Positions 62,210 through 64,000 of a stretch of 64,000 nucleotides of DNA are shown piece after piece. Every line of letters starts with the position of its first letter. Within the stretch, counting starts at the first letter, position 1. A program made the position numbers and the translations under genes. This DNA comes from Trachelipus rathkii (taxonomy: Eukaryota; Arthropoda; Malacostraca; Isopoda; Trachelipodidae), in the NCBI GenBank assembly GCA_015478945.1, contig JABUQX010004462.1, forward strand, positions 1 through 64,000, read 5' to 3'. The notes below the pieces were generated by a model that saw only the letters and a list, made by a program, of their open reading frames with translations, was not told the origin of the DNA and did no database searches.

Positions 62210-62330
62210 TTTACTTATCTCTCATCTCTCTTCTTCTTAACATTCTTACTTCATATTTTAGCACTTTCTCTCTCTCTCCTCTCTTCTCCTCCTCTTCTCT
62301 ATATCCTTCTTCTTAACTTACTCTTTATAT
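62210..62330 (+). repeat. Polypyrimidine (CT-rich) tract
   Basis: TCTCTC, CTTCTTCTT and CTCCTCTTCTCC units over about 120 bases on the plus strand, the complement of the GA tracts seen at 37.6-38.5 kb. Confidence 0.75.
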
Positions 62331-62571
62331 TATAATCTATCACATTAATTAATGGATCCCTCTTAAGTTATAATTACTATTTTATAATATAGATGATATA
62401 TTAATAATTTATTAATCGTTGTTTATTTTTTACTTTATTAATTGGACACTACTCATTACCCCTTGTACTAAATAGCCAGTATATAACGTCAGATTATTTA
62501 TATCTAAGTCTAACTTTTATTACGTTTTGTTCCAAGCTTATTATGACTAATATAATTTTATAATAGTTTTA

Positions 62572-62602
62572 ATCGTGTTTACGATTCATCGGTAGGCTTT
62601 TA
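62572..62602 (+). repeat. Dispersed repeat fragment, related to 50652-50700
   Basis: ATCGTGTTTACGATTC followed at once by ATCGGTAGGCTTTT, matching two blocks at 50652-50700 that are there separated by 19 extra bases. Confidence 0.5.
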
Positions 62603-64000
62603 TGTAGTGGCAGATTATAGTAACGCAATAATAACATCAGTGGTGATCAGAGTGATATGAGCGGTTATCTCCAATATTGATTCCTAGTTATACCTATGTG
62701 AGAGTAATAGTAATTTACCTTATTGTAGTATGTTTTTCCTATATGATATGCTAAGGGAACTTTCTCCATATCGAAAAGTGGAGATAGATTGGTATAAAAA
62801 ATAATAAAATAACATATATTAATCAAACTCAATCTAATCTACGCATGAATTCTCTACTTTTACATTAACACATAATAAGTATGTAGATATCATTTATTTA
62901 TCATGGCGTTAATTTATATTATTTATAATTCCAGCTTTTCACATCATTTGAAAGATTTCTAATGATCCTATCCTTTGTTATCCAAAAGAGCTTGATTTTT
63001 ATGCGTACTATGGTTGTTGTGTATGATCCCTGATTATTATCTCTTTTCATCAGTACTTGTAATTCTCGTTTCACGCTCAAGTGTATAGCATATGAATGTC
63101 AATATATTTGAGAAGGCAAATAATTTAATATTCTTTTCACAGAATAGTGTGAGATTGGAATTGGAATTATATCTCAGTATATACGTCCTTTTTACCTCAT
63201 TATGTAAATAAGGATAAGTATCAAGTACACAATAAGTCGTGTATTACCCTTTTGTGTATCTACACAAAGAATTAAAAGGTATGTACTAATAAATGGTAAT
63301 AGGTCATCATGGCTTTATTATATAGATTATATTTTTAATATTTAATCCCTATAAAAATATGATAATCATGCCAAAATAAATGTATACATTATTTTACTTA
63401 CTGTATACTATTAGAGTATTATCTAAATTTAATCTATTAATAATATAAATTTTACAATACAAACTGTCTGCAGGTGATGATCGTGGAGATAACTACTACT
63501 GCCGTTACAGATTAAAGTTTAGTTTACTGTTTAGACACCATATAAAGTGCAACAATTAACATACTGTAAAAAATTTGCGTATTTGGAGAGCTCAATGTCT
63601 AATATATAAACTCAGAGCTAATATTGAGCTTCATATTATGACTTAATATTTGATCAAAATATATAAAGCCTGTATTCATTACACTGCACATTCTTCCATA
63701 TTGATACTTATAAATAGTTAAAATTTTTTGACTAGGGTATACAATTATTATTAAACAATAGGCAAAATCTTGTGAAAAGAATTGATTTCCACAATTGTTG
63801 TTATAAACATAATAAGTATAACTTTTATGAGATGGATAAAATCTACGTTCGTATATGCATCGAAATATTACGTTGCTATAAAACTGGGTAAGCATTTTTT
63901 TATATCGAGCGAATTAATTAATATATTGCATACTTATAACGATATTGTGAACTCAATAATACTCTAAACGTTACTAAGTTATAACTTTATTATATAATAT
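62603..64000. other. AT-rich sequence to the window end, no gene recognised
   Basis: A 98-codon minus-strand frame (63599-63895) overlaps a plus-strand one (63782-63967). Both are Tyr/Ile-rich, unrecognised and likely chance. Confidence 0.4.

Noticed and set aside
63599..63967. Overlapping ORFs on both strands near the window end
   Set aside because: Tyr/Ile/Asn-rich products of AT-rich DNA without a recognisable domain.

Overview
This is a very AT-rich, gene-poor eukaryotic (metazoan) window. The evidence is one spliced exon of a metazoan-type flavoprotein, decayed non-LTR and Ty3/gypsy retroelements, a tRNA-derived SINE, a 20-kb satellite array and long AT microsatellites. There are no bacterial operons, ribosome binding sites, rRNA genes or CRISPR arrays. 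The integrase fragment resembles those of arthropod (spider-type) elements, but I would not name a taxon. Single-base insertions and deletions in homopolymers are common, above all in the satellite. That pattern suggests a poorly polished long-read assembly, so some broken frames here may be technical.

Layout. Bases 1-5.9 kb: low-complexity, T/G-leaning sequence with dispersed repeats. It ends in a 23-bp minisatellite that directly precedes the terminal coding exon of an AIFM3-like (apoptosis-inducing factor 3) gene at 4690-4904 (+). 5.9-11.3 kb: mixed composition with AT microsatellites and no recognisable gene. 11.5-13.4 kb: the 3' part of a jockey/R1-like LINE, with RT motifs and a C-terminal zinc knuckle, broken by frameshifts. 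13.7-14.1 kb: a tandem duplication and a 137-bp fold-back palindrome. 14.56-34.43 kb: a satellite of roughly 255-bp monomers, about 70-75 copies, with a 1.2-kb non-satellite interruption at 16.1-17.4 kb.

34.4-37.1 kb: a homopolymer-split ORF, an inverted pair of coding-like repeats about 1 kb apart and, between them, a near-perfect 29-bp hairpin. 37.2-45.1 kb: AT and GA low-complexity DNA carrying a Ty3/gypsy integrase zinc-finger remnant (41.7-41.9 kb) and a tRNA-derived SINE with a T7 run at its end (42.7-42.85 kb). 45.1-51.3 kb: more complex sequence with unassigned ORFs, a second LINE C-terminus (48.6 kb), a TG repeat and a cluster of TCAAGG-type motifs spaced about 20 bp. 51.3-64 kb: mostly AT-rich low-complexity sequence with two weak exon candidates (56.8 and 57.5 kb).

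The pieces do not form one pathway. The window looks like pericentromeric or other heterochromatic DNA next to the 3' end of one real gene. The most unusual element is the satellite. Its monomer appears to be an ancient dimer, is CpG-rich for such AT-rich DNA, and carries two copies of the palindrome TTACGTAA, the core of PAR-bZIP sites.
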